From NCBI RefSeq assembly GCF_014524545.1, contig NZ_CP053557.1, positions 2,629,501 to 2,693,500 on the forward strand: a stretch of 64,000 nt of DNA, in the 5' to 3' direction. The DNA comes from Exiguobacterium sp. Helios (GTDB lineage Bacteria > Bacillota > Bacilli > Exiguobacteriales > Exiguobacteriaceae). A program made the position numbers and the translations under genes. Under the pieces are notes generated by a model. The model was given only the letters and a program-made list of their open reading frames with translations. It had not been told where the DNA came from and searched no databases. This document shows, piece by piece, positions 44,542 to 53,177 of the stretch; the first letter of the stretch is position 1, and the number at the start of each line of letters is the position of its first letter.

Positions 44542-45105
44542 TTATTCTGGTTCAATCAAGCCGTAACGGCCATCTTTTCGACGGTAGACAACGTTCGTGT
44601 TACCCGTTTCAGCGTCCGAGAAGACGAAGAACGTGTGACCGAGCATATCCATTTGAAGAATTGCTTCTTCCGTATCCATCGGTTTGAGTGTGAAACGTTT
44701 TGTCCGAACAAGTTCGAGTTCCGCTTCATCCTCTTCGTAGACAGGTGCTTCTGCCTCCGGTCCTTCGAGCGTTTTGAAGTACTCCCCAATACCGCCTTCT
44801 TTGGCACGGCCTCTCCGGTTGATCTTCGTTTTATGTTTCCGGATCTGACGTTCGAGCTTATCGACGACAAGGTCGATGGCTGCGTACATGTCGCCATTGA
44901 CATCCTCTGCCCGTAACAAGAGGTTTGGCATTGGAATCGTCACTTCGACTTTTTGTTTCTCATTGTTAACTTTGAGATTAACATAAGCCGTCTGCGCTTC
45001 CGTAGGAGTTGTGAAGTAACGAGTTAACTTTTCAAGCTTTTTCTCGACGTAATCCTTGAGAGCATCTGTGACGTCCAAGTTTTCACCGCGAATGTTGTAG
45101 ATCAT
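44542..45105 (-). CDS. hpf: long-form hibernation-promoting factor
   Basis: The product has 187 residues: an N-terminal ribosome-binding domain (about 1-100, with NIRGENLDVTDALKDYVEKK) and a C-terminal dimerisation domain (about 125-185, with RTKRFTLKPMDTEEAILQMD). It makes 100S ribosome dimers in stationary phase. An AAGGAGGAG site precedes the ATG. B. subtilis yvyD is the orthologue. Confidence 0.96.
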   Translation of the reverse strand: MIYNIRGENLDVTDALKDYVEKKLEKLTRYFTTPTEAQTAYVNLKVNNEKQKVEVTIPMPNLLLRAEDVNGDMYAAIDLVVDKLERQIRKHKTKINRRGRAKEGGIGEYFKTLEGPEAEAPVYEEDEAELELVRTKRFTLKPMDTEEAILQMDMLGHTFFVFSDAETGNTNVVYRRKDGRYGLIEPE

Positions 45106-45335
45106 GTAAACTCCTCCTTAAGTAACCGGTTGAACCTATGAATTCGTCATCGTTTCAGACGTTTCCTTCTGAAGATTCAAAATTCTTTTGGTTCGTAATT
45201 ATTATACCACGATAAGCCATGCAAGGAAATGAAAACGATGACATTCTGTTGAACATCCACCTTGAACCTTAGCGTACTATAATAGTTTTGCATGTTGATA
45301 TTAGCGTATATACCCTTAACAAATTGAGATGAAAC

Positions 45336-45372
45336 AAAAAAACCGCTTTTAGGAGATTCCTAAAAACGGTGG
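45336..45372 (-). terminator. terminator of the cold-shock gene
   Basis: Minus strand: CCGTTTTTAGGA/TCCTAAAAGCGG with loop ATC, then seven T. Confidence 0.9.
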
Positions 45373-45387
45373 CGGCTGCTAACGGGA

Positions 45388-45588
45388 TTACAGTTTCGAG
45401 ACGTTTGCTGCTTGCGGACCACGATCGCCATCGACGATTTCGAATTCTACTTCTTCGCCTTCTTCAAGTGATTTGTAGCCCTCTGCTTGAATTGCCGAGA
45501 AGTGGACGAAGACGTCTTTTGCATCCGATGTCTCGATGAAGCCGTAACCTTTTTCAGCATTAAACCATTTTACTTTACCTTGTTCCAT
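45388..45588 (-). CDS. csp: cold-shock protein (CspA family)
   Basis: The product has 66 residues. [16 protein letters not shown] carries RNP1 and DVFVHFSAI carries RNP2, so it is a complete single-strand nucleic-acid-binding cold-shock domain. The leader is about 50 nt with a stable GAGAGC/GCTCTC hairpin at 45622-45636 and a GAAGGGAA site. It lies between hpf and comK, divergent from comK. Confidence 0.97.
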   Translation of the reverse strand: MEQGKVKWFNAEKGYGFIETSDAKDVFVHFSAIQAEGYKSLEEGEEVEFEIVDGDRGPQAANVSKL

Positions 45589-45643
45589 TCGAATTCACAT
45601 TCCCTTCGCAAACTGGATAGCGAGAGCAAGCTCTCTACCATCT

Positions 45644-45672
45644 ATACTAGCAAAAGAAACAATTATTGACAA
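45644..45672 (-). promoter_or_regulatory. promoter of the cold-shock gene
   Basis: TTGTCA (45672-45667), 17 bp, TAGTAT (45649-45644) on the minus strand. Confidence 0.7.
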
Positions 45673-45754
45673 TTAAAAATTCTGATTAATTTGAATTCAA
45701 TATCATATAAAACCTATTAAAGGCACTTATTACTCTTTTTTTCAAAAAATTACA

Positions 45755-45783
45755 TTGTCATTACAGGTGTAGTATTGTATTAT
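45755..45783 (+). promoter_or_regulatory. comK promoter
   Basis: TTGTCA (45755-45760), 17 bp, TATTAT (45778-45783), about 50 bp before the comK start. A/T-rich tracts lie upstream, but I could not identify a clean pair of K-boxes (AAAA-N5-TTTT). Confidence 0.6.
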
Positions 45784-45838
45784 ATCGTTAGTAATTACCT
45801 ATTTTATCCATTGTCCTATCTAAGGAGGATGCAGTCGA

Positions 45839-46345
45839 ATGCGACCATTCCATAATGACGAAAAGTATCGAATCACGAAGCGGACCGTTGCGATTTTACC
45901 GTGCTATGACATGATGAAACAATCCATCATCGTCTTAGAGGACGGGTCAACAATCATGACGCCGCTTCGTCCGTATCAACTCCTGCAGTTATCCTGCAGA
46001 CAGTACAACAGTTCCATTGAGGAACGGATCGTCACAGCCAAACGTGTCGCTTCCGTGAAAGGAAAAGTCCCTGTCGTCATCGAACCGACACTCGGTCTCG
46101 TCTTTTTCCCTACCAAATCACCGAAACGTGATGATTGCGAGTGGTACGCCTGGAGCCACATGTCCGAAGTCATCGAGGAAGACGGACAGACTAAACTCAA
46201 AACTCGTAATGGCATGATCCTTCCCGTAAACGCCTCTCCTTACATCGTCCGCAACCAAATGAAAGCAACCGGCGAGCTGATGGCTCGTTACCAACAATTA
46301 AACGCGATGACATTAGAGGACCGCTTTAATGCAATTAAATCTTAA
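45839..46345 (+). CDS. comK: ComK-family competence transcription factor
   Basis: The product has 168 residues. It matches ComK across its length: TVAILPCYD, PLRPYQLLQLSCRQYNSS (compare PLQIVDRSCRFFGSS of B. subtilis), PVVIEPTLGLVFFPTKSPKR and DCEWYAWSHM. B. subtilis ComK has 192 residues, and this protein ends earlier, in the region that ClpC/MecA uses there. ComK switches on DNA-uptake genes. Here it lies between csp and a flagellar operon, not its B. subtilis locus, and has its own terminator. Whether it drives competence here is not shown by the sequence. Confidence 0.85.
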   Translation: MRPFHNDEKYRITKRTVAILPCYDMMKQSIIVLEDGSTIMTPLRPYQLLQLSCRQYNSSIEERIVTAKRVASVKGKVPVVIEPTLGLVFFPTKSPKRDDCEWYAWSHMSEVIEEDGQTKLKTRNGMILPVNASPYIVRNQMKATGELMARYQQLNAMTLEDRFNAIKS

Positions 46346-46352
46346 AAAAAAT

Positions 46353-46386
46353 GGGTTGGGCGATGATTTCGCTCAATCCTTTTTTG
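46353..46386 (+). terminator. comK terminator
   Basis: Arms GGGTTGGGCGA and TCGCTCAATCC pair fully (three G-U), followed by six T. The -35 element of the next promoter lies within its 3' arm. Confidence 0.85.
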
Positions 46387-46399
46387 TTTGTGCCGATAT
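46373..46399 (+). promoter_or_regulatory. sigma-D promoter of the secondary flagellar operon
   Basis: TCAA (46373-46376), 15 bp, then a perfect GCCGATAT (46392-46399). The consensus is TAAA-N15-GCCGATAA. It overlaps the comK terminator. Confidence 0.82.
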
Positions 46400-46439
46400 A
46401 TAATAAGATGAAGAATTTTTCAAGAAAGGAGGTTCATCG

Positions 46440-48350
46440 ATGAATATCCAGATGAATCCAACAAGTCCGACCCGTTCCGCCCCTGCGGCTACCTTATCGG
46501 AGACTAAAACATACAGCGGAACCGTCCTTGAAAAGACAGGACCGAATACAGCCCTCGTCCAAGTCGGTCGCGAAAAGGTCGAGATGACCTTCACGGGAGA
46601 TGTCCCGGAAGGCACGTTCCAATTCCAGGTCAAAGGCCAAACGACGGAAGGTTACCTGATCGAACAGGTGACGGAGCAGGCCGATGTCCCGGTGACCGGA
46701 CCTGCCAAACCCGATTCGTCTGGTGTCGATGCCACCTTACTCGACGATCTCCCACCGGAATTAAAACAAGCCATTGCCCGACTGCTTGCGACCGGTCAAC
46801 TGCCGCAGACGCCGGAAACGGTTGCCCGCCTCGTCGCTGCCCTGCAGGGGACCTACAAGGACTTGGTTCTCCAGCTCGTGACACGCCCGTCCGACAGTGC
46901 GTTGCCGCCCGATGCCGATGTCTTGATTGCCCAGTTGCTCGGCTCAACCGATGCATTGGTCGACGTTTTACCGGAACGACAGGCCGTCATCGAGAAACCG
47001 ACACTCAGCAACGTCATCGCGCTCGACGTCGCCCGTACGACGCTTCCGACGCATCACGATATCGATCAAGCAACACCGGTTGCCCTCCGGCAGATCGCAA
47101 CGCATGTCCCGCACGACGCTCAACCGGAAATCCTCGCCCGGATCGACCGTGGTGAGTTGACAGAGGTCCGGGAGCAGCTGCGGTCCTATTTTCCGAGTGA
47201 ACGCCCCACACTAACGGAACGGCCGGTAGCAAGCAAGCTCGAACAACTGACGGCCGTCATCGCCCAGGCGCAAGTAGCGCCGGCAGAAAAAATTAGTCCG
47301 CCCGCCGCACCCGTCCGGTCGAATCTGACGGTCATTGCCGAAGTGACACCCCGACTCGCCGAAGTGACAAATGACTTCCGGCGTGAGCAACGGACGATCG
47401 TCTCGCAACTGCGGCAAATTGAACCGCTTGTCGAGGAGCGTCCGCTCCAGATGGCCCAAGTCATCGAAAGTACGGCAAATCGCCTGCGGCAAACGTTCCA
47501 GCAGACGGACGCAATGTTACATACGAGCATGCGTGATGAAAAACAATTGATCCAACTGTTATCAAAACTCGAACGGGGAACGGAACTCGCCCTGCTCGGA
47601 CGCGGCGCGGAAGCCAAAGCCGTCGTCCAGGATGTCCGCCAAACACTGGAAGCGTTCCGCTACTCCCCGGCGAATGTCCGGACAGCTTACTTACCGGAAC
47701 TGAATCCAAGCTTACGGCCGGCTGTTGCAAACACGCAACAAACGCCGGTACCGCAACAAAGCCAGCCGGCTTCGACCGCGCAACGACCGTTTCCCTACGA
47801 ACCGGGACAAAACAGTCCACGGGTTTTACAGGAGACAGTCCAGAAAACGCTCCAGTTGCAGACGGCAGAATTGAAACTCGCGACACCGGCAGCGAATCCG
47901 GAAGCGGCGAAACTGCAAACGTTCCTGAACACACAGCAGCAGGTCAATAAACCGGACAGCAACCAGCAGTTGCAGCAACTGTTGCTCGCCCTGCCCGTCC
48001 AGCTCGTCGAAGGCACCGCCGGACTCCACGTCCACTTACAAAACAAACGACCGGATGAAGTGATCGACTGGGAAAACAACACGTTGTATGTCCAGCTCGA
48101 GACACCACGTCTCGGTGACATCGGCGTCCGTGTCGAGACCGTCAGCCGGAAGATGCAGATTACGATCGAAAATGATTTCCCGCTCCTCGAGCGTCTAGCA
48201 ACACCGTTCCTCGAACGGACGACGGAAGCGTTACAAGCAACCGGTTATCAGGACGTTCGTATCCGCTTCGATGCTTTCACGAAAGATCAGACAACACCGG
48301 AAACCGTCAAACCGGACGAGACACCAACCGGTTACGATTACCGGATTTAA
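46440..48350 (+). CDS. FliK-like flagellar protein (YlqG-type)
   Basis: The product has 636 residues. An N-terminal OB-like segment (KTYSGTVLEKTGPNTALVQV) is followed by a long Pro/Gln/Thr-rich linker (about 90-500). The C-terminal domain (about 505-615, with LETPRLGDIGVRVETVSRKM) resembles the hook-length-control domain of FliK. Pairing with a FlhB-tail protein matches B. subtilis ylqG-ylqH. A GAAAGGAGG site precedes the ATG. Role in hook or export control is inferred. Confidence 0.75.
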   Translation: MNIQMNPTSPTRSAPAATLSETKTYSGTVLEKTGPNTALVQVGREKVEMTFTGDVPEGTFQFQVKGQTTEGYLIEQVTEQADVPVTGPAKPDSSGVDATLLDDLPPELKQAIARLLATGQLPQTPETVARLVAALQGTYKDLVLQLVTRPSDSALPPDADVLIAQLLGSTDALVDVLPERQAVIEKPTLSNVIALDVARTTLPTHHDIDQATPVALRQIATHVPHDAQPEILARIDRGELTEVREQLRSYFPSERPTLTERPVASKLEQLTAVIAQAQVAPAEKISPPAAPVRSNLTVIAEVTPRLAEVTNDFRREQRTIVSQLRQIEPLVEERPLQMAQVIESTANRLRQTFQQTDAMLHTSMRDEKQLIQLLSKLERGTELALLGRGAEAKAVVQDVRQTLEAFRYSPANVRTAYLPELNPSLRPAVANTQQTPVPQQSQPASTAQRPFPYEPGQNSPRVLQETVQKTLQLQTAELKLATPAANPEAAKLQTFLNTQQQVNKPDSNQQLQQLLLALPVQLVEGTAGLHVHLQNKRPDEVIDWENNTLYVQLETPRLGDIGVRVETVSRKMQITIENDFPLLERLATPFLERTTEALQATGYQDVRIRFDAFTKDQTTPETVKPDETPTGYDYRI

Positions 48351-48359
48351 GGAGGCCCT

Positions 48360-48650
48360 ATGTACCAGAAAATTGATTTAAAACACCGTAAATCAGCGGC
48401 CGTCCTCCGGTACGATGAAGCGTCCGGTAATGCGCCGATCGTCGTCGCCCGGGCAACCGGTGCCGCAGCGGACCGCATTTTGCAAGAGGCGCGTGCCAGC
48501 GGCGTCGCGATTGAACAGGATACGTCGCTGCTCGGTCATCTGCTAGACCTTGATCTTGGAACGGCGATCCCGCCGCAACTGTATGATGTAATGGCCGAAT
48601 TGTTATTATTGATTGAAGAACTTGATCACGCGAAAGGACGGAACTCATGA
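48360..48650 (+). CDS. FlhB-like cytoplasmic-domain protein (YlqH/FlhX type)
   Basis: The product has 96 residues. It matches the C-terminal cytoplasmic domain of FlhB: KSAAVLRYDEASGNAPIVVA, then an LGTAIPPQLYDVMAELLLLI end. The NPTH autocleavage site of full FlhB is absent. Such proteins can replace the cleaved FlhB tail in export switching. It starts 9 bp after the FliK-like gene and overlaps the next by four bases. Confidence 0.85.
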   Translation: MYQKIDLKHRKSAAVLRYDEASGNAPIVVARATGAAADRILQEARASGVAIEQDTSLLGHLLDLDLGTAIPPQLYDVMAELLLLIEELDHAKGRNS

Positions 48651-49039
48651 CCGAACAGGAACTGTATCAAATGACTCCCCAACAATTGACGGAGACGATG
48701 TTAAAAGGTCTCGTCTTTCAATATGAACAGGCAATTACCGGTCGCGACGAGCGACGGTTCGATGCCGTCAACGTCCGTCTGCAAAAAGCCTACCAATTGC
48801 TTGAAAAACTGCAGGCCGGACTGAACGACGAAGGCGGCATCATCACCGCCCAGCTCGATCAACTTTATTATTACTTAGCAGAACAGACGTTACAGGCTTA
48901 CATCGAGCCAACGCGTTTAAACGAATTGTTGCAACTGACGGAAGAACTGCTGATCACCTGGCAAGCGGCCAGTCTGAAGAAAGACCGTCCCCTCGTCCGG
49001 GCGGCACACCATGAGCGTTACGAAGGGATGGACTATTAA
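48647..49039 (+). CDS. FliS-like flagellin chaperone (second copy)
   Basis: The product has 130 residues, mostly helical. ELYQMTPQQLTETMLKGLVF resembles the FliS start YQTNSVTTALPQDLTLMLY of the canonical gene at 53528, and the length agrees. Its stop codon overlaps the ATG of the flagellin that follows, which fits a dedicated chaperone for that flagellin. The assignment is from length, helical pattern and context. Confidence 0.7.
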   Translation: MTEQELYQMTPQQLTETMLKGLVFQYEQAITGRDERRFDAVNVRLQKAYQLLEKLQAGLNDEGGIITAQLDQLYYYLAEQTLQAYIEPTRLNELLQLTEELLITWQAASLKKDRPLVRAAHHERYEGMDY

Positions 49040-49932
49040 TGCGGATTTCAAACAACGTACAGGCTTTGAAAGCCTACCGAAACTTAAGTGCCAATCAGAT
49101 GAACGTCAAGACAACGATGGATAAACTGTCGAGTGGTCAAAAAATTAACCGCGGCGCTGACGATGCGGCTGGTCTCGCGATTTCTGAAAAGATGCGGAAC
49201 CGTCTCAAAGCACTTGATAAAGCGGAACAGAACGTCCTCGACGGAATTTCAATGGTTCAAACGGTCGAAGGCGGACTCAGTGAAACACACAACCTGTTGC
49301 AACGGATGCGGGAACTGGCCGTTCAAGCAGGGAACGGAACACTTGCAACCGAAGACCGGACGGCGATCCAGGAAGAAGTCAATCAGTTGACGAATGAAGT
49401 CTCACGGATTGCCGAGACAACCCAGTTCAACGGTAAAAAACTATTGACAGGTGGCTTCAGTACAGAAGACAATGCGGTCTTCATTCAGACGAATGCAGGC
49501 GCGAACGAAGGCATTTCTTTAACGATTGATGATATGCGCGCACTCAACATCGGAATCAGTACGACCGTCAAACCCAACGCCGACGCCCGGACACTCGATT
49601 ATCCAAGCGTCAACACAACACCGGAATACGCGCTCAGCGTCATGACGAACAGCGACGCCGATGAAGCTATCAGCCGTTATACACAGGCCATCGATACGAT
49701 TTCCCAGCAACGGGCAAAACTCGGAGCGATCCAAAACCGGTTCGAAGCAACATCGTCCGTCCTCAGTGTCAGTAAAGAAAACCTGACGGCGTCCGAGTCA
49801 CGCATTCGTGATACCGATATGGCGCGTGAGATGATGGAGTACGCGAAGTACAATATCCTCAATCAATCAGGCATGGCGATGATCGCCCAGGCAAACGCCT
49901 TACCGCAAGGCGTCTTACAACTACTCAACTAA
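49039..49932 (+). CDS. second flagellin
   Basis: The product has 297 residues with conserved D0/D1 ends: RISNNVQALKAYRNLSANQM and [18 protein letters not shown] at the start, and [19 protein letters not shown] at the end. The middle (about 140-215) is short and variable. It shares one base with the FliS-like stop codon. It differs from the intron-containing flagellin at 56845 by its central part and by RI in place of II at the N-terminus. A minor filament or junction protein is possible. Confidence 0.93.
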   Translation: MRISNNVQALKAYRNLSANQMNVKTTMDKLSSGQKINRGADDAAGLAISEKMRNRLKALDKAEQNVLDGISMVQTVEGGLSETHNLLQRMRELAVQAGNGTLATEDRTAIQEEVNQLTNEVSRIAETTQFNGKKLLTGGFSTEDNAVFIQTNAGANEGISLTIDDMRALNIGISTTVKPNADARTLDYPSVNTTPEYALSVMTNSDADEAISRYTQAIDTISQQRAKLGAIQNRFEATSSVLSVSKENLTASESRIRDTDMAREMMEYAKYNILNQSGMAMIAQANALPQGVLQLLN

Positions 49933-49950
49933 TCAAAGGAGGAATCACCC

Positions 49951-50391
49951 ATGGACATCCGGCGCATCCAAGAAACAAGCCGCCTGCAGACACCGAAGAC
50001 CGGACCACGTGAGGTTGAAGCGTCGACGACGTTTTCTGCCTTGATGCAGGATAAGCGTGAACATAAAGGCTACGAACGTCTCCAACAAAAACTGATGCTC
50101 GTCGAAGAGCACGGTCAGTTGCTGGCGGAAAGCCAGACAATCGAGAACCTCGAAGAATATAAAGAAAAGATCAAGGACTTCCTAAAAGATGCCCTCGATC
50201 AGTCGCAACAACTCGAAGAAAAGCGTGGCTTCAACCGCCGTGGCCGAACGAAAATCTACAAGGTCGTCGAACAGGTCGATGCGAAGTTGCTGCAACTGAC
50301 CGACAACGTCATTTCCGGCGAATCCCGCCGACTCGAGATTCTCGACCAGATCGGTGAAATCAAAGGAATGCTCGTCAACGTTTTTGTCTAA
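49951..50391 (+). CDS. yaaR: YaaR-family protein (DUF327)
   Basis: The product has 146 residues. The family segments FSALMQDKREHKGYERLQQK, KIKDFLKDALDQS and GRTKIYKVVEQVDAKLLQL are present. It is a helical cytoplasmic protein; the family often sits near flagellar or DNA-replication genes, with no agreed function. An AAAGGAGG site precedes the ATG, 18 bp after the flagellin stop. Probably the last gene of this operon. Confidence 0.82.
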   Translation: MDIRRIQETSRLQTPKTGPREVEASTTFSALMQDKREHKGYERLQQKLMLVEEHGQLLAESQTIENLEEYKEKIKDFLKDALDQSQQLEEKRGFNRRGRTKIYKVVEQVDAKLLQLTDNVISGESRRLEILDQIGEIKGMLVNVFV

Positions 50392-50414
50392 ATTTATCTT
50401 GAGGAGCACGTATC

Positions 50415-51083
50415 ATGCCTGATCTTTATCTTAAAAAATGCCGTTGCCCCTACTGTCTCAAAGAAACGGAGACGAAACGTGTCTTGAGCCGCCATATTCG
50501 TGTCAAACACACCGATATGGATGGCTTCATTCATTATCAGGGACCTAACGTCTATTTTTACGAACCCATCCAATGTAGCCACTGTCGTTTCATTTTCCAT
50601 GAAGCGTTTGAAAAACTACGGCCTGATGTCCGAACGCTACTAAAAACGGACATCTTATCAACGCTTCCGGTCTTACCTTTCTCTGCAACAGAACGTTCTG
50701 TGAAACAGGTACTGTATCTATACAAACTATGTTTGTATATGGCACAAGTCACGTTACAAAAAGACAGCATCCAAGCGATGCTTGGTATTCGAATTTCATG
50801 GATGTATCGGTTGCTGGAAGATTTGGAACAGGAACTTTCTTGGACGATGCGATCTGTCCAAAAATACGAAACCATCTATTTTGAGTATTCGGATGCGGTC
50901 CGAACGGGTATTCCTCACGATGTCTTACTTTTACGGATCAGTGATTTGTATGCGACGTTAGGCGATACAGATAACGCCAAACAATGGTACGGTCTCATTT
51001 TCCAAAGTAAAACGGTTTCCGATCGAATTAAAAAAGAAGCCCGCGAGCACTGGGAACTGTACCGCGAACAACATCCCATTTAA
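50415..51083 (+). CDS. DUF2225 protein with zinc-ribbon-like cysteines
   Basis: The product has 222 residues. Cysteine pairs CRCPYC near residue 9 and CSHC near 54 probably bind zinc. The rest is helical and ends in a TPR-like stretch (RISDLYATLGDTDNAKQWYG). The family is common in Firmicutes with no known function. Spaced 23 bp after yaaR and closed by a terminator, so it may share the flagellar transcript. Confidence 0.8.
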   Translation: MPDLYLKKCRCPYCLKETETKRVLSRHIRVKHTDMDGFIHYQGPNVYFYEPIQCSHCRFIFHEAFEKLRPDVRTLLKTDILSTLPVLPFSATERSVKQVLYLYKLCLYMAQVTLQKDSIQAMLGIRISWMYRLLEDLEQELSWTMRSVQKYETIYFEYSDAVRTGIPHDVLLLRISDLYATLGDTDNAKQWYGLIFQSKTVSDRIKKEAREHWELYREQHPI

Positions 51084-51090
51084 TTTTCTC

Positions 51091-51137
51091 CCCTGTTTGT
51101 CTGCGATGTGTTGGACGAAACAGGGGTTTTCTTTTTG
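51091..51137 (+). terminator. terminator after the DUF2225 gene
   Basis: CCCCTGTTT pairs with AAACAGGGG, with GTC/GAC extending the stem, followed by TTTTCTTTTT. Confidence 0.88.
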
Positions 51138-51184
51138 GTTGACGAAATCCATACATATAAGACATCGAGGAAGGAGGCGAACAC

Positions 51185-52936
51185 ATGACGAGACCTTACG
51201 CAACCAGTCTTTATTTACTTGTGACCTATCTGATTCTAGCATTGACGTTTGACCAGACGTGGACCCCTGCCATCGCCGGCAGCATTACCTTAATCGGCTT
51301 AAGTTTCTGTTCCTGGTCAGCGTTTGTTCATTTTTTAAGACGACCGAATCATCCGTACCGTAGAATCGGTCAGGCGATTGTGTTATTTTGGCTCGGAATT
51401 GTCATCAACTCTGTTTTAGCATCGTTACCCGACCGGTTCCACCCTGTTTGGTCTGACGCCTTGGCAAATGTGACACTGACACTTTTCTTATTCTTGACCG
51501 CGATGACCTTGGCCCAACTAATCGATTGGTCCTCGTTCCGTCAAAATCGGTTGCTTTATCTTGATGGCTTTATTTTATTCGGCATGTCGTTCGTCTTCGG
51601 TTACGTGATGATTTTACAGAATGTGCCTGATTTTTCCCGAAATACCGTCGAACTGATTGCGATGACCATCTATTCGCTCTGTTTCATGGCACTGATTTTG
51701 TTTTCTCTGATCCTCTACACGACGGGGCTAAGCGATACAGTACGTCACCGGACGCTCATCCAGGCCATTGCCCTGTTTTGTGTGGCGAACTTCGGTTACT
51801 ACACGTTTTTGATTCGTGGCCAGTTTGATCTTGCCGTTTTTTTCTTACCGCTTTATCCACTCAGCTTGTTTGAACTCATCCGTTACTTCCGCCGCGTCCC
51901 GGCATCGACGACACGAAAATATACGTTGTCGCGTCCGTATTTACCGTACATTAGCCTGGTGCTGTTGCTCGTCTGGATTTCCTTTTTCCAAGTTCCGCTT
52001 CTTGTTTACGTCTTGTCAATCGCCTTATTGTTTTCGTTGTTTTTAATTCGTCAGTACTTTTCAGAACGGCTAAACCGGCGTTTATTAGAAGAACACGAAG
52101 TCATCCAGCTTGATCTCGCGCAGCAGGTCAAGGAACAGACATCCCTCCTCGAACTGCGGAAAGAAGAGTACCGGCGATTGTTTCTCGATCATCCGGAACC
52201 GATTCTTCAAGTCAACCGGATGGGGACCCTCCAAACGATGAATCCGCCGGCCTTGCAGCATTTCGGTCAGCAACTCCCGGAATACCTGTCGTCACAACTC
52301 CGTCGAGAAGTCGGGCGCCTGGAGACAAGCCGGAAGCTATTGTTGCATGAAGGAACCAGAACATACGATACGACGCTGATTCCCGTTCCGGATCACGAAT
52401 ATGTCTACGTCCTGCTGTCGGATATCACTGAAACGCTCGAACAGCAACAGTGGCTCGAAGAACTTGGCTATCACGACGCCTTGACCCGGTTACCGAACCG
52501 CCGGTATTTCGAAGACTTTCTGCAGGACCGATTGGTGCAGATTGAATCCGGTTCGTTGCTGTTCATTGACCTCGACGGGTTCAAACAAGTCAATGACAGG
52601 TACGGACATGACGCCGGCGATTATGTCCTGCAGGAGACGGCGAACCGGCTCAGGCTTCATCTCGGGGAAGATGAAGTTGCTGCCCGGCTCGGCGGAGACG
52701 AGTTCATCGTTTTCTTACCCCGTTCGAAATCTGAGACAGTTCACTATACTGAAGACTTGATCAATCAGCTCAATCAGCCGTTTTTGTTCCACGGGACAGC
52801 AATATCGGTCACGCCGTCGATCGGGATTGCCCATTACCCGGAAGACGGCGTAACGATAAGTTTGTTACTGATTCAAGCGGACGAAGCGATGTACAGCGTC
52901 AAACAACATGAAAAAAATGCATACCGTTTTACATGA
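51185..52936 (+). CDS. membrane diguanylate cyclase (PAS-GGDEF)
   Basis: The product has 583 residues. About eight membrane segments occupy residues 10-300, followed by a coiled coil (RLLEEHEVIQLDLAQQVKEQ), a PAS-like domain (about 325-410) and a GGDEF domain (about 420-580). DALTRLPNRRYF and ARLGGDEFIVFL are intact, so it should make cyclic di-GMP. The RxxD product-inhibition site five residues before the loop is missing (LGED). A GGAAGGAGG site precedes the ATG. Position among flagellar genes suggests control of motility. Confidence 0.93.
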   Translation: MTRPYATSLYLLVTYLILALTFDQTWTPAIAGSITLIGLSFCSWSAFVHFLRRPNHPYRRIGQAIVLFWLGIVINSVLASLPDRFHPVWSDALANVTLTLFLFLTAMTLAQLIDWSSFRQNRLLYLDGFILFGMSFVFGYVMILQNVPDFSRNTVELIAMTIYSLCFMALILFSLILYTTGLSDTVRHRTLIQAIALFCVANFGYYTFLIRGQFDLAVFFLPLYPLSLFELIRYFRRVPASTTRKYTLSRPYLPYISLVLLLVWISFFQVPLLVYVLSIALLFSLFLIRQYFSERLNRRLLEEHEVIQLDLAQQVKEQTSLLELRKEEYRRLFLDHPEPILQVNRMGTLQTMNPPALQHFGQQLPEYLSSQLRREVGRLETSRKLLLHEGTRTYDTTLIPVPDHEYVYVLLSDITETLEQQQWLEELGYHDALTRLPNRRYFEDFLQDRLVQIESGSLLFIDLDGFKQVNDRYGHDAGDYVLQETANRLRLHLGEDEVAARLGGDEFIVFLPRSKSETVHYTEDLINQLNQPFLFHGTAISVTPSIGIAHYPEDGVTISLLLIQADEAMYSVKQHEKNAYRFT

Positions 52937-52968
52937 AAGAGGACCTCCCACGGTGGAAGGTCCTCTTT
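52937..52968. terminator. bidirectional terminator between convergent genes
   Basis: AAAGAGGACCT and AGGTCCTCTTT form a perfect 11-bp stem; it serves both the cyclase gene (plus) and the small gene at 52971 (minus). Confidence 0.92.
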
Positions 52969-52970
52969 CG

Positions 52971-53150
52971 TTACAACGACTCGCGTCGATATTTTTCTTC
53001 TTCATACGCATCCGGTAAATCAGAAATCGGACGTTCGGCTTCTTCCCAGGATTCCGACTCGACATCCGGTTCGATGAACTGATCGTACGATCCATCGGAA
53101 CGGTAAAATGGTTTGACGACCTTTCGTTTCTTGTCTTCACGTTTTGGCAC
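52971..53150 (-). CDS. small acidic protein, 59 residues, GTG start
   Basis: From GTG at 53150, with GGGAGGG placed 8 nt upstream, an open frame runs to TAA at 52971. The product starts with a basic PKREDKKRKVVKPFYRSDG and ends strongly acidic (PDAYEEEKYRRESL). It follows fliT by 27 bp on the same strand and ends 2 bp from a terminator, which supports it as the last gene of flaG-fliD-fliS-fliT. No family is recognised. Confidence 0.7.
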   Translation of the reverse strand: MPKREDKKRKVVKPFYRSDGSYDQFIEPDVESESWEEAERPISDLPDAYEEEKYRRESL

Positions 53151-53177
53151 GCGAGATCCCTCCCTACGTCTAGAAAG

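Noticed and set aside
46353-46399. Read-through from comK as the sole promoter of the flagellar operon
   Set aside because: A strong terminator follows comK and a near-consensus sigma-D promoter lies directly over its end.
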